This document shows, piece after piece, positions 56,219 through 64,000 of a stretch of DNA of 64,000 bases. Both the position numbers and the translations under genes were made by a program. The notes under the pieces are model-generated. The model had not been told where the DNA came from and ran no database searches. It saw only the letters and a program-made list of their open reading frames with translations. The first letter of the stretch is position 1. Each line of letters starts with the position of its first letter. The stretch is taken from positions 2,480,001 through 2,544,000 of the forward strand of contig NZ_VFMN01000001.1 in assembly GCF_006715055.1 (NCBI RefSeq). The letters are read 5' to 3'. The stretch comes from Lapillicoccus jejuensis (GTDB lineage: Bacteria > Actinomycetota > Actinomycetes > Actinomycetales > Dermatophilaceae).

Positions 56219-56908
56219 ATGACCGTCACGGCCGACCCGTTCGCCGGCACCGACCTGGGGCTCGCCGAGCTCCCCGACGGCATGACCGGCTTCGGCGTGG
56301 CCGAGGTCGGCTTCCTCCTGTCGCTGCACCGCGACGAGGTCACCGCCGAGGCCAGCCGGCGGTTCGTCGGGCTCGACGAGCGCCTGGTCACCGACGAGCT
56401 GCTGCTGCTCGCGGGGGCGTCGTCGCTCACCGCCCGCGGGCTGCTCACCGTCGACGAGCGGGCCGTGCAGGCCCGCAGCGCCGCCGCCCTGCTCGAGGTC
56501 GCCCTCGGCCGGACCGTGCGCTGGACCCGGGTGGCGCTGCTCGGCGAGGACGACACCATGGCCAACGTCGTCTTCTTCCTCCAGACCCCCGAGGTCTGCG
56601 CGATCGTCGAGCCGTCGGTCACCGCGACCTGGTGGACGGGCTTCGGGCAGGCGGGCGACGACCCCGGGGCCCTGCTCGACGCGCTGGCCCGCACCCGGCT
56701 GGACCAGGGGGACGCCGCGGTGATCGTCGACGTCCGCGAGCCCGACGGGGCGCGACGCAACCTGCTCGTCGGCCGCGAGGGGCAGGGGGCGCTCGTCGCC
56801 ACCGCGGACGTCGGTCCGGGCGGTGAGGGTGGCACCCGGGTCGACCTCGAGGGCCCCGACGCGCTGGCCGAGGTGCTCCGCTCGATGGTCCCGGCGGTGA
56901 CGGCGTGA
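56219..56908 (+). CDS. putative type VII-associated accessory/chaperone protein, cassette 2
   Basis: A 229-residue protein, paralogous to 53804-54478: LGLAELPDGMTGFGVAEVGF, SSLTARGLLTVDERAVQARS, AAALLEVALGRTVRWTRVAL, ANVVFFLQTPEVCAIVEPSV. As above, an EspG-like chaperone or immunity role is suggested only by position and pairing. Its C-terminus (GPDALAEVLRSMVPAVTA) overlaps the next start as GTGA. Confidence 0.55.
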   Translation: MTVTADPFAGTDLGLAELPDGMTGFGVAEVGFLLSLHRDEVTAEASRRFVGLDERLVTDELLLLAGASSLTARGLLTVDERAVQARSAAALLEVALGRTVRWTRVALLGEDDTMANVVFFLQTPEVCAIVEPSVTATWWTGFGQAGDDPGALLDALARTRLDQGDAAVIVDVREPDGARRNLLVGREGQGALVATADVGPGGEGGTRVDLEGPDALAEVLRSMVPAVTA

Positions 56909-57255
56909 GCGCCGCGACCCCGGGCCCGACGGGTGCCGCGGGTGGGCCCGACCACGACCCGCGCCCGAAGGAGCCGTTCGTCTCCGACTCCGTGCCGCGC
57001 TCGCCGACGGAGCTGCGCTCGCCCACGGCGCTCGTCACCTGGGGTGTCGTCTGCATCCTCGGCGGCATCGTGCTCGCCGTGGCCGGGATCGCCGTCGCCC
57101 CCAAGCCGGCGCCCGCCGTCGCCATCGCCATCCCGCTGGTCCTCGGCGTGGTGGTGGCCCTGCTCGGCGTGTGGTCCATCGTCGTCGGGCGCGCCCGCGC
57201 ACGGTGGTGCCGGGAGCTGGCCGCCTGGCAGGCGCGCCACCCCGGCCAGCCCTGA
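56905..57255 (+). CDS. two-helix membrane protein, cassette 2
   Basis: A 116-residue membrane protein with two helices (LVTWGVVCILGGIVLAVAGI and VAIAIPLVLGVVVALLGVWS). It holds the third position in cassette 2, as the four-helix protein does in cassette 1, but I see no sequence similarity. The GTG overlaps the preceding stop. Possible immunity or anchoring role; unproven. Confidence 0.65.
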   Translation: MSAATPGPTGAAGGPDHDPRPKEPFVSDSVPRSPTELRSPTALVTWGVVCILGGIVLAVAGIAVAPKPAPAVAIAIPLVLGVVVALLGVWSIVVGRARARWCRELAAWQARHPGQP

Positions 57256-57685
57256 CAGGTCCCCGTACGGACTGCGGACCGCTGCGGGGGAGGGACGTCC
57301 CGGATGGGCAGCAATCCCGTTCGTGGGGGGACGTGGACGTCCCGCTCCCGCAGCAGTCCCCGTCCGCACGACGCCCCGTCGGCCCCACTCGTCCCCTCCG
57401 TCCCACCCGTCCCGGACGCTCGGCGACCCGGACGTTTCGGGCACGTGAACTCTTCGGGTGGGCCTGCGCGACACGCCGCGAAAGCTCCGGCGCGGGGGCC
57501 GGGGGCGTCGTACGGTCGTCGCGACGGAGGGCATCCCGCCCGACGTCCGGGAGGCCCGATCGGATGACACGACACGTGTCGAGCGGGGGGCCGGACCGGC
57601 ACCTCGCCACCGAGGAGGCCCGGTCCCGGCACCTGGCTCGCGAGTGAGGCGACAGCAGCGCTCGCGTGGTTGAGAGGGAGTCGAC
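57256..57685. other. intergenic stretch between cassette 2 and phoH2
   Basis: I see no supported gene. It contains the hairpin at 57282-57353, a run of CGTCCC/GGGACG repeats, and a 12-bp palindrome CGACACGTGTCG near 57570 that could be an operator for phoH2. Confidence 0.4.
57282..57353 (+). terminator. hairpin after WXG cassette 2
   Basis: CTGCGGGGGAGGGACGTCC (57282-57300) pairs with 57335-57353 in 17 of 19 positions. It begins 27 nt after the last cassette 2 stop. No T-tract. Confidence 0.45.
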
Positions 57686-59002
57686 GTGGCCTCGACCCAG
57701 CAGTCCCGTACCGCCCGCAAGACCTTCGTGCTCGACACGAGCGTGCTGCTCTCCGACCCGCGCGCGATGCTCCGCTTCAAGGAGCACGAGGTCGTGCTCC
57801 CGGTGGTCGTCGTCACCGAGCTCGAGGCCAAGCGGCACCACCCCGAGCTGGGGTACTTCGCGCGGCAGGCCCTGCGGATGCTCGACGACCTGCGGGTGCG
57901 CGAGGGCCGGCTCGACCGGCCGGTCGCGGTCGGCGACGACGGCGGCACCCTGCGGGTCGAGCTCAACCACACCGACCCGTCGGTGCTGCCGGCCGGGTTC
58001 CGGTTGGGGGACAACGACACCCGGATCCTCGCGGTCGCCTCGAACCTCTCCGCGGAGGGTCTCGACGTCACCGTCGTCAGCAAGGACCTGCCCATGCGGG
58101 TCAAGGCCTCGGCGGTCGGGCTGGCCGCCGAGGAGTACCGCGCCGAGCTCGCCGTCGACTCCGGCTGGACGGGCATGGCCGAGCTCGACGTGACGGTCGA
58201 GCAGATGGACGCGCTCTACGAGCACGGCCGGGTCGAGCACGCGGCGGCGGCCGAGCTGCCGTGCCACACCGGGCTCGTGCTGCTCTCGCCGCGCGGCAGC
58301 GGCCTCGGGCGGGTCGGCGCCGACAAGCAGGTGCGGCTGGTGCGCGGCGACCGGGACGCCTTCGGGCTGCACGGGCGCAGCGCCGAGCAGCGGATCGCGC
58401 TCGACCTGCTGCTCGACCCCGACGTGGGCATCCTCAGCCTCGGCGGGCGCGCCGGCACAGGCAAGTCGGCCCTCGCGCTGTGCGCCGGGCTCGAGGCGGT
58501 GATGGAGCGCCGCCAGCACCGCAAGGTCGTCGTCTTCCGGCCGCTGTACGCCGTCGGCGGCCAGGAGCTGGGCTACCTGCCCGGCAGCGAGGCCGACAAG
58601 ATGGGGCCCTGGGCCCAGGCGGTCTTCGACACCCTCGGCGCGCTCGTGTCGACCGAGGTCGTCGAGGAGATCATCGACCGCGGCATGCTCGAGGTCCTGC
58701 CGCTCACCCACATCCGCGGGCGGTCGCTGCACGACGCGTTCGTCATCGTCGACGAGGCGCAGTCGCTCGAGCGCAACGTCCTGCTCACCGTCCTGTCGCG
58801 GATCGGGCAGAACTCCAAGGTCGTCCTCACCCACGACGTCGCCCAGCGCGACAACCTGCGGGTCGGGCGGCACGACGGCGTCGCGGCGGTCATCGAGGCC
58901 CTCAAGGGTCACCCGCTCTTCGCCCACGTCACCCTCACCCGCAGCGAGCGCAGCCCCATCGCCGCCCTCGTCACCGACCTGCTGGAGGGCCTCGAGCCCT
59001 GA
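57686..59002 (+). CDS. phoH2: PhoH2: PIN domain fused to PhoH ATPase
   Basis: A 438-residue cytosolic protein. Residues about 12-160 are a PIN ribonuclease domain ([35 protein letters not shown]) and residues about 230-430 a PhoH ATPase ([20 protein letters not shown] Walker [21 protein letters not shown] Walker [21 protein letters not shown]). This is the PhoH2 type shown in mycobacteria to unwind and cleave RNA. The GTG has GAGAGGGAG upstream. It is in the same neighbourhood as in M. tuberculosis (Rv1095). Confidence 0.93.
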   Translation: MASTQQSRTARKTFVLDTSVLLSDPRAMLRFKEHEVVLPVVVVTELEAKRHHPELGYFARQALRMLDDLRVREGRLDRPVAVGDDGGTLRVELNHTDPSVLPAGFRLGDNDTRILAVASNLSAEGLDVTVVSKDLPMRVKASAVGLAAEEYRAELAVDSGWTGMAELDVTVEQMDALYEHGRVEHAAAAELPCHTGLVLLSPRGSGLGRVGADKQVRLVRGDRDAFGLHGRSAEQRIALDLLLDPDVGILSLGGRAGTGKSALALCAGLEAVMERRQHRKVVVFRPLYAVGGQELGYLPGSEADKMGPWAQAVFDTLGALVSTEVVEEIIDRGMLEVLPLTHIRGRSLHDAFVIVDEAQSLERNVLLTVLSRIGQNSKVVLTHDVAQRDNLRVGRHDGVAAVIEALKGHPLFAHVTLTRSERSPIAALVTDLLEGLEP

Positions 59003-59021
59003 CCCCCGCACCGTCCGGGCG

Positions 59022-59053
59022 GTGACGGGCGGGGGAGACGCCCCGTCCGTCAC
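59022..59053 (+). terminator. hairpin after phoH2
   Basis: GTGACGGGCGGGG (59022-59034) pairs with CCCCGTCCGTCAC (59041-59053) with one mismatch around a 6-nt loop, 19 nt beyond the phoH2 stop. Confidence 0.5.
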
Positions 59054-59087
59054 ACCCGCCCCACGGGTCGCGCGACAGCGCGACGAT

Positions 59088-59117
59088 TTGCCTCGACCCC
59101 CGCGAGCGTGCCAGGCT
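59088..59117 (+). promoter_or_regulatory. sigma70-type promoter of wall-hydrolase gene
   Basis: TTGCCT, 18-nt spacer, CAGGCT. Transcription would begin near 59124, leaving a leader of about 245 nt before the GTG at 59369. Confidence 0.45.
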
Positions 59118-59368
59118 GACCGAGCAACATCTCGGTTTGGTAACGCCCTCGACGGGGGTCGGGCGCTGCCAGGGGACCGCAGGGCCGATGACGGCCCCGG
59201 ACCCGTAGCGGGAGCGTGCCGACCGGCGCGCCCGGCCGCCCGCGGTGTGGCACGACCCCGTCCTCCCGGCACGACCCACGACCGCACGGCGATCGCGCAC
59301 GACCGCATCGCGACGAACGAGCAGCACGCAGGCGCCCCGAGGCGCGACGACAGGTAGGAGCAGCACGA

Positions 59369-60112
59369 GTGGCCCAGCGACACGAAGGACGACACCGCCA
59401 GCCCGGCCGGCACCGCGCCCCGCAGACCTCGCGCCGCCACCGGCTCGCCGCCGCCACCGTACGGCGCCCCGTGCTGACGACCGCCGCCGCCGTGGCCCTG
59501 CTGGGGGCGTCCGCCGCCGGGTACGCCAAGGCCGGCGAGGCCACCGGCACCCTCACCTCGAGCGGCGTGCCGTCCGCCGCCGTCGACCAGACGATGTCGG
59601 AGATCGGCAGCGCCCAACGTCAGGACGACGCCGAGCACCGCCAGAGCACCGCCGCCGCCGCGCTCAAGGCGCAGGCCGACCGGGACGCCGCCGCCAAGGC
59701 CAAGGCCGCCGCCGCGGCCGCCGCGGCCCAGCAGCTCGCCGCGCAGCGCCAGGCCGAGGCCCAGCGCGCCGCCCGCGAGGCGCAGCGCCAGCAGGTCCTT
59801 GCCGCCGCGCAGGACGACCCGCGCTCCGTGGCGCGGATGATGCTTGCCGACTACGGCTGGAGCGACGGCCAGTTCAGCTGCCTGAACTCGCTGTGGACCA
59901 AGGAGAGCGGCTGGCAGTACACCGCCACCAACGCGGGCTCCGGCGCCTACGGCATCCCGCAGTCGCTGCCGGCCTCGAAGATGGGGACCGTCGCGAGCGA
60001 CTACCGGACCAACCCGGTCACCCAGATCACCTGGGGCCTGCAGTACATCAAGGCGTCGTACGGCACCCCGTGCTCGGCCTGGGCGCACAGCCAGGCCACC
60101 AACTGGTACTGA
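59369..60112 (+). CDS. secreted transglycosylase-like peptidoglycan hydrolase
   Basis: A 247-residue exported protein. A basic N-terminus is followed by a signal/anchor helix (VLTTAAAVALLGASAAGYAK), an Ala/Gln/Lys-rich coiled coil (about 75-145, with AAAKAKAAAAAAAAQQLAAQ) and a C-terminal domain of about 95 residues: FSCLNSLWTKESGWQYTATN, AGSGAYGIPQSLPASKMGTV, NPVTQITWGLQYIKASYGTP. That is the SLT/aggregation-promoting-factor type fold, with ESGW carrying the likely catalytic glutamate. GTG 59369 has AGGAG 8 nt upstream. Long leader suggests post-transcriptional control. A family A repeat follows it. Confidence 0.82.
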   Translation: MAQRHEGRHRQPGRHRAPQTSRRHRLAAATVRRPVLTTAAAVALLGASAAGYAKAGEATGTLTSSGVPSAAVDQTMSEIGSAQRQDDAEHRQSTAAAALKAQADRDAAAKAKAAAAAAAAQQLAAQRQAEAQRAAREAQRQQVLAAAQDDPRSVARMMLADYGWSDGQFSCLNSLWTKESGWQYTATNAGSGAYGIPQSLPASKMGTVASDYRTNPVTQITWGLQYIKASYGTPCSAWAHSQATNWY

Positions 60113-60127
60113 GCCGCACCCGGGGGG

Positions 60128-60213
60128 ACACCCCACTTGTTGCCACTTTTCGCCGCTCGAGCGGGCCGGTCGCCGCGCGCCCGCCGGGCGAAAAGTGGCA
60201 ACAAGTGGGGTGT
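60128..60213. terminator. inverted repeat family A, copy 4 (between convergent genes)
   Basis: Arms 60128-60154 and 60187-60213 pair perfectly over 27 bp and contain CCCCACTTGTTGCCACTTTT. It is the longest copy. It starts 15 bp after the hydrolase stop and ends 13 bp before the coaA stop. Confidence 0.75.
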
Positions 60214-60226
60214 TCTGCTCTCCCGG

Positions 60227-61207
60227 TCAGAGCTTGCGGAGGCGGACCCGGCGCACGGTGTGGTTCTCGCCCTTGGTGAGGACGAGGCTGGCCCGTGACC
60301 GGGTCGGCAGGATGTTCTCGGCGAGGTTGGGGCCGTTGATCTCGCGCCAGATGCGGCCTGCGGTCGCGCGCGCCTGCTCGTCGTCGAGGGCGGCGTACCG
60401 GTGGAAGTACGACGTCGGGTCGGCGAAGGCCGTCTCGCGCAGCCGCAGGAAGCGCTCGACGTACCACTGCTGCAGGTCGGCCGTCCGCGCGTCGACGTAG
60501 ACCGAGAAGTCGAAGAAGTCGCTGACCGCCATACCCGTCCCGCGGTCGGCCCGCACGACCGGTCCCTGCAGGACGTTGAGGCCCTCGACGATGAGCACGT
60601 CGGGCTGCCGGACGACGACCCGCTCGCCCGGGACGATGTCGTAGACGAGGTGGCTGTAGACCGGCGCGCTCACCTCGGCCTTACCCGCCTTGACCTCGGC
60701 GACGAAGCGCAGCAGGGCCCGCCGGTCGTAGGACTCGGGAAAGCCCTTGCGGGACAACAGTCCCCGCCGCTCGAGCACGGCGTTGGGGAAGAGGAACCCG
60801 TCGGTGGTGACGAGCTCGACCTGCGGGGTGCCGGGCCAGCGCGAGAGCAGCTCGCGCAGCAGCCGCGAGGTCGTCGACTTGCCGACCGCCACCGACCCGG
60901 CGACCCCGATGACGAACGGGGTGCGCGGAGGGCGCTCGCCGAGGAAGTTGCTCGTGATCCGGTGCAGCTGACCGGTCGTGGCGACGAAGTAGTTGAGCAG
61001 CCGCGAGATCGGCAGGTAGACCTCCTCGACCTCGGTGAGGTCGATGGGGTCGCCGAGACCGCCGAGCCGGGCCAGGTCGGCGGCGGTGAGGTTGAGCGGG
61101 TGGTTCTCGCGCAGCCGCGACCAGGCGGCGCGGTCGAGCTCGACGTACGGCGACGGCAGGGACACCTTGGTCGCGGCGGCCGGGCCGCCGTGGTGGGTCG
61201 TCGTCAC
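60227..61207 (-). CDS. coaA: type I pantothenate kinase
   Basis: A 326-residue cytosolic kinase, first step of CoA synthesis. Walker A is [59 protein letters not shown] and [11 protein letters not shown] are CoaA signatures, and the C-terminal [20 protein letters not shown] with [14 protein letters not shown] is typical. The GTG at 61207 follows CACAAT by 6 nt (leaderless-like); a nearby ATG six codons upstream is an alternative. It is divergent from glmS with 68 bp between starts. Confidence 0.95.
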   Translation of the reverse strand: MTTTHHGGPAAATKVSLPSPYVELDRAAWSRLRENHPLNLTAADLARLGGLGDPIDLTEVEEVYLPISRLLNYFVATTGQLHRITSNFLGERPPRTPFVIGVAGSVAVGKSTTSRLLRELLSRWPGTPQVELVTTDGFLFPNAVLERRGLLSRKGFPESYDRRALLRFVAEVKAGKAEVSAPVYSHLVYDIVPGERVVVRQPDVLIVEGLNVLQGPVVRADRGTGMAVSDFFDFSVYVDARTADLQQWYVERFLRLRETAFADPTSYFHRYAALDDEQARATAGRIWREINGPNLAENILPTRSRASLVLTKGENHTVRRVRLRKL

Positions 61208-61262
61208 GGCGCCATTGTGTCGCACGCGCCCGCGGCTGCGCGGCGCCGCGGCCCGCGCGCCC

Positions 61263-61268
61263 TACGCT
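61263..61268 (+). promoter_or_regulatory. -10 box of leaderless glmS
   Basis: TACGCT ends 7 nt before the glmS ATG at 61276. No Shine-Dalgarno sequence is present, so no glmS ribozyme-type leader is possible here. Confidence 0.55.
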
Positions 61269-61275
61269 GGCCCCC

Positions 61276-63153
61276 ATGTGCGGAATCGTCGGCTACGTCG
61301 GCCGGACCCTGGACGGACGCGCCCTCGAGGTCGTCATGGAGGGCCTCGCGCGCCTCGAGTACCGCGGCTACGACTCGGCGGGGGTCGCGCTCGTGGGGCC
61401 GGCCGCCGACGGGTCGGCGCCCCCGGTCGCCGTGGCCAAGCGGGCCGGCAAGCTGGCCAACCTGCGCTCCGAGCTGGAGAACCACCCGCTGGCGCCGGCG
61501 ACGACCGCGATCGGGCACACCCGCTGGGCCACCCACGGCGGCCCCACCGACGAGAACGCGCACCCGCACCTCGGCGGCCCCGACGGGCGGCTCGCCCTCA
61601 TCCACAACGGGATCATCGAGAACTTCCACGCCCTCAAGCAGCAGCTGCTCGCCGACGGCGTGACGTTCCGCTCGGAGACCGACACCGAGGTCGCCGCCCA
61701 CCTCGTGGCCCGCGCCTTCGACACGACGGGCGACCTCACCGCGGCGATGCTCGAGGTGGTCGCCCACCTCGAGGGCGCCTTCACGCTGCTCGCCGTGCAC
61801 GCCGACGCGCCCGGCGTCGTCGTCGGCGCCCGCCGCAACAGCCCGCTCGTCGTCGGCCTGGGGGAGGGGGAGAACTTCCTCGGCTCCGACGTCGCCGCCT
61901 TCATCGGCCACACCCGCGAGGCGATGGAGCTCGGCCAGGACCAGGTCGTCACCATCACCCCCGACGCGGTGAGCGTCGTCGGCTTCGACGGCACGCCCGC
62001 CGAGGGCCGGCGCTACCACGTCGACTGGGACGCCGCCGCGGCCGAGAAGGGCGGCTTCCGCTCCTTCATGGACAAGGAGATCGACGAGCAGCCGCAGGCC
62101 GTCGCCGACACGTTGCTCGGTCGCACCGACGCGGCCGGCGCGCTCGTCCTCGACGAGCTGCGCATCGACGAGGAGGCGCTCAAGCGGGTCAGCAAGATCG
62201 TCCTCGTCGCCTGCGGCACGGCGTCGTACGCCGGCATGGTCGCCAAGTACGCCATCGAGCACTGGACCCGCATCCCCTGCGAGGTCGAGCTCGCGCACGA
62301 GTTCCGCTACCGCGACCCGGTCGTGGACGACCGCACCCTCGTCGTCTCGATCAGCCAGTCGGGCGAGACGATGGACACGCTCATGGCGGTCAAGCACGCC
62401 CGCGAGCTCGGCGCGATGACCATCGCCATCTGCAACACGCACGGCTCGACGATCCCGCGCGAGTCCGACGCGGTGCTCTACACCCACGCCGGCCCCGAGA
62501 TCGCGGTCGCCTCGACCAAGGCGTTCCTCGCGCAGATCACCGCGGTCTACGTCCTCGGCCTCTACCTCGCCCAGCTGCGCGGCGGCACCTACGCCGACGA
62601 GGCGCAGGCGGTGATGAAGGAGCTGCACGAGGTCCCGGCCAAGATCCGCACCGTCCTCGACGCGATGGGCCGGGTCCGCGAGATCGCCCGCTTCATGGCC
62701 GACAGCCCGGCCGTCCTCTTCCTCGGTCGCCACGTCGGCTACCCGGTCGCCATGGAGGGCGCGCTCAAGCTCAAGGAGCTGGCCTACATCCACGCCGAGG
62801 GCTTCGCCGCCGGCGAGCTCAAGCACGGCCCGATCGCGCTCGTCGAGCCCGGGCAGCCGGTCTTCGTCGTCGTCCCGTCGCCGTCGACCGAGCACGGCCT
62901 GCACGGCAAGGTCGTCTCCAACATCCAGGAGATCCGCGCCCGCGGGGCCCGCACCCTCGTCATCGCCGAGGAGGGCGACGAGTCCGTCGTCCCCTTCGCC
63001 GACGAGATCATCAGCGTCCCCACCGTGCCGACGCTGCTGGCGCCGCTGCTCACCGTCGTCCCGCTGCAGGTCTTCGCCTGCGAGCTGGCCAGCGCCAAGG
63101 GCCTCGACGTCGACCAGCCGCGCAACCTCGCCAAGTCGGTCACGGTCGAGTGA
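61276..63153 (+). CDS. glmS: glutamine-fructose-6-phosphate aminotransferase
   Basis: A 625-residue enzyme making glucosamine 6-phosphate for peptidoglycan. Cys2 ([10 protein letters not shown]) is the glutaminase nucleophile; [40 protein letters not shown] and SDTEVAAHL-type residues complete the N-terminal domain. Two SIS domains follow ([60 protein letters not shown]) with the closing [11 protein letters not shown]. Full length. First gene of a likely glmS-acpS-nnr operon; divergent from coaA. Confidence 0.97.
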   Translation: MCGIVGYVGRTLDGRALEVVMEGLARLEYRGYDSAGVALVGPAADGSAPPVAVAKRAGKLANLRSELENHPLAPATTAIGHTRWATHGGPTDENAHPHLGGPDGRLALIHNGIIENFHALKQQLLADGVTFRSETDTEVAAHLVARAFDTTGDLTAAMLEVVAHLEGAFTLLAVHADAPGVVVGARRNSPLVVGLGEGENFLGSDVAAFIGHTREAMELGQDQVVTITPDAVSVVGFDGTPAEGRRYHVDWDAAAAEKGGFRSFMDKEIDEQPQAVADTLLGRTDAAGALVLDELRIDEEALKRVSKIVLVACGTASYAGMVAKYAIEHWTRIPCEVELAHEFRYRDPVVDDRTLVVSISQSGETMDTLMAVKHARELGAMTIAICNTHGSTIPRESDAVLYTHAGPEIAVASTKAFLAQITAVYVLGLYLAQLRGGTYADEAQAVMKELHEVPAKIRTVLDAMGRVREIARFMADSPAVLFLGRHVGYPVAMEGALKLKELAYIHAEGFAAGELKHGPIALVEPGQPVFVVVPSPSTEHGLHGKVVSNIQEIRARGARTLVIAEEGDESVVPFADEIISVPTVPTLLAPLLTVVPLQVFACELASAKGLDVDQPRNLAKSVTVE

Positions 63154-63169
63154 CCAGCCAGGTCGCCGC

Positions 63170-63529
63170 GTGATCGTCGGCGTCGGGATCGACGTCGTCG
63201 ACGTCGCCCGCTTCGGCGCGACGCTCGAGCGCACCCCGGCGCTGCGGACCCGGCTCTTCACCGACGGCGAGCGCGACCTGCCGCTCGCCTCTCTCGCCGC
63301 GCGGTTCGCCGCCAAGGAGGCCGTGGCCAAGGCGCTGGGCGCCCCGGCCGGCCTGTCGTGGACCGACGCCGAGGTCGAGAAGGACGCGTGGGGCAAGCCG
63401 TCCCTGCGGGTACGGGGCTCCGTGGCCGCCTGGGCGTCCGAGCTCGGGGTCGCGCGGTTCCACGTCTCGCTGTCGCACGACGCGGGCATCGCGTCGGCCG
63501 TCGTCGTCGCGGAAGGTGACCGAGCATGA
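63170..63529 (+). CDS. acpS: holo-[acyl-carrier-protein] synthase
   Basis: A 119-residue phosphopantetheinyl transferase that activates acyl carrier protein using Co[18 protein letters not shown] carries the first metal aspartate and [15 protein letters not shown] the second acidic site; [16 protein letters not shown] and [20 protein letters not shown] complete the family pattern. GTG start 16 bp after glmS; its stop overlaps the nnr start (ATGA). CoA from coaA nearby is its substrate. Confidence 0.95.
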   Translation: MIVGVGIDVVDVARFGATLERTPALRTRLFTDGERDLPLASLAARFAAKEAVAKALGAPAGLSWTDAEVEKDAWGKPSLRVRGSVAAWASELGVARFHVSLSHDAGIASAVVVAEGDRA

Positions 63530-64000
63530 TCGAGGCGTACGCCGTCGCCGACGTCCGGGCCGTCGAGGACCTCGCCCGGGCGGACCTGCCCGAGGGCGAG
63601 CTCATGCAGCGCGCCTCGCGCGGGCTCGCCGAGGTCGTCCTCGCCCGGCTCGCCGACGCCGGCCACCGCCGCACCGGCGAGCCGCGGGTCGTCGTCCTCG
63701 CCGGCCGCGGCGACAACGGCGGCGACGCGCTGTGGGCCGCCGCGCACCTCGCCCACAGCGAGGTCGCCGTCGGCGTCGTCACCCTGGGCCGGCCCGCCGC
63801 GGGTGACGGCGACGACGCCGACACCGCCCGCGCCGCCGCGCTCGAGGCCGGGGCGGTCGTCCTCGACGGCGACGACCGGGCCGCCGGGGAGCAGGCCACG
63901 GCCCTGCTCGCCGAGGCCGACCTCGTCGTCGACGGCCTGCTCGGGATCGGCGGTCGGCCCGGTCTGCGCGACGACGCCCGCCGGCTCGTCGACGCCGTCC
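63526..64000 (+). CDS. nnr: NAD(P)H-hydrate epimerase/dehydratase, N-terminal part (partial)
   Basis: The first 158 residues of a protein that runs off the window. [60 protein letters not shown] and [20 protein letters not shown] are the YjeF N-terminal epimerase domain, which converts R- to S-NAD(P)HX for repair. In actinobacteria a C-terminal ADP-dependent dehydratase domain is usually fused; that part is outside the window. ATG overlaps the acpS stop. Confidence 0.92.
   Translation, partial: MIEAYAVADVRAVEDLARADLPEGELMQRASRGLAEVVLARLADAGHRRTGEPRVVVLAGRGDNGGDALWAAAHLAHSEVAVGVVTLGRPAAGDGDDADTARAAALEAGAVVLDGDDRAAGEQATALLAEADLVVDGLLGIGGRPGLRDDARRLVDAV

Larger units (their letters stand above)
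59003..59368. other. long leader/intergenic region before the wall-hydrolase gene
   Basis: Holds the phoH2 hairpin at 59022-59053, a promoter (TTGCCT 59088-59093, 18-nt spacer, CAGGCT 59112-59117) and then about 245 nt of likely untranslated leader with several possible stems (GAGCAACATCTC; GGGCCGATGACGGCCC) and a GTAACG motif at 59140. A leader this long suggests an RNA regulator. It does not show the conserved GACAGCTAAC core of the c-di-AMP riboswitch. Confidence 0.4.

Noticed and set aside
57304-57567. Possible gene for an 87-residue Pro/Arg-rich protein upstream of phoH2
   Set aside because: No ribosome site, low-complexity composition, and it overlaps a hairpin and short repeats.
59118-59368. 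c-di-AMP (ydaO) riboswitch
   Set aside because: Conserved core elements are not visible; kept only as an unidentified leader.
61207-61276. glmS ribozyme or long glmS leader
   Set aside because: The glmS start is 7 nt behind a -10 box, leaving no room for a leader RNA.
1-64000. CGTACG hexamer seems over-represented (roughly 55-60 by eye)
   Set aside because: Most cases are Tyr codons TAC after a codon ending in CG and before one starting with G (for example Pro-Tyr-Gly), so codon choice can explain them. A codon-shuffled null model would be needed.
1-64000. CRISPR arrays, tRNA/rRNA genes, insertion sequences, prophage genes
   Set aside because: None seen: no regularly spaced direct repeats, no cloverleaf with CCA or anticodon arms recognised, no transposase or integrase motifs, including around the A+T-rich island.

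Overview
The window is chromosomal DNA of a very G+C-rich actinobacterium. Evidence for this is a mycothiol S-conjugate amidase (mca), a Z-isoprenyl diphosphate synthase, PhoH2, many GTG starts, many 4-nt GTGA/ATGA start-stop overlaps, and a class of genes with a TAnnnT box only 6-8 nt before the start codon (leaderless transcription). Placement below the phylum is not decidable by eye; a micrococcalean (Intrasporangiaceae-like) genome would fit.

The backbone follows the order I remember from Mycobacterium tuberculosis Rv1077-Rv1095: cbs (C-terminal end, 1-291), metB (43.1 kb), greA, DUF4307, mca, a small membrane protein, hemolysin III, uppS, phoH2 and coaA, then glmS, acpS and the start of nnr. 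Here cbs and metB are separated by about 43 kb of catabolic, regulatory and accessory genes.

Region by region. 0.4-6.4 kb: two MHS-type MFS transporters, each beside a regulator (LysR, GntR); the second is coupled to a class III CoA-transferase. 6.4-10.2 kb: a visibly A+T-richer island with a frameshifted small gene (Imm74-like by memory), an unknown membrane-anchored protein, and an AAA ATPase-PIN nuclease pair. 10.2-16.8 kb: a cobalamin-binding-like protein, an ECF sigma/anti-sigma pair, PPi-type phosphofructokinase, GNAT, a GAF-ANTAR regulator and a SigB/F-type sigma factor. 16.7-22.8 kb: xdhA-xdhB-xdhC-guaD. 23.8-30.2 kb: a sugar locus (GH4, DeoR, PfkB, ABC binding protein and two permeases, no ATPase). 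30.9-32.7 kb: uricase, uraD, uraH, which together with the xdh/guaD operon take guanine and xanthine to allantoin. 34.1-36.6 kb: two citrate-synthase-family genes, convergent. 36.7-39.2 kb: a tandem pair of secreted propeller-like proteins. 39.4-40.1 kb: a VapBC-type module. 52.6-57.3 kb: two paralogous WXG100-type cassettes, each an effector-like protein, a putative accessory/chaperone protein and a small membrane protein.

Most striking at sequence level are two families of dispersed intergenic inverted repeats placed directly behind stop codons. One family (4 copies) has 23-27 bp arms containing CCCCACTTGTTGCCACTTTT. The other (4 copies) is a 44-46 bp palindrome with no loop, centred on GCACCGGTGC. 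They look like reusable terminators or a small non-coding mobile element. Short inverted or direct repeats that look like operators sit in front of the GntR-linked transporter, the DeoR/PfkB pair, hemolysin III and both WXG cassettes. No rRNA, tRNA, CRISPR array, insertion sequence or integrase was found.
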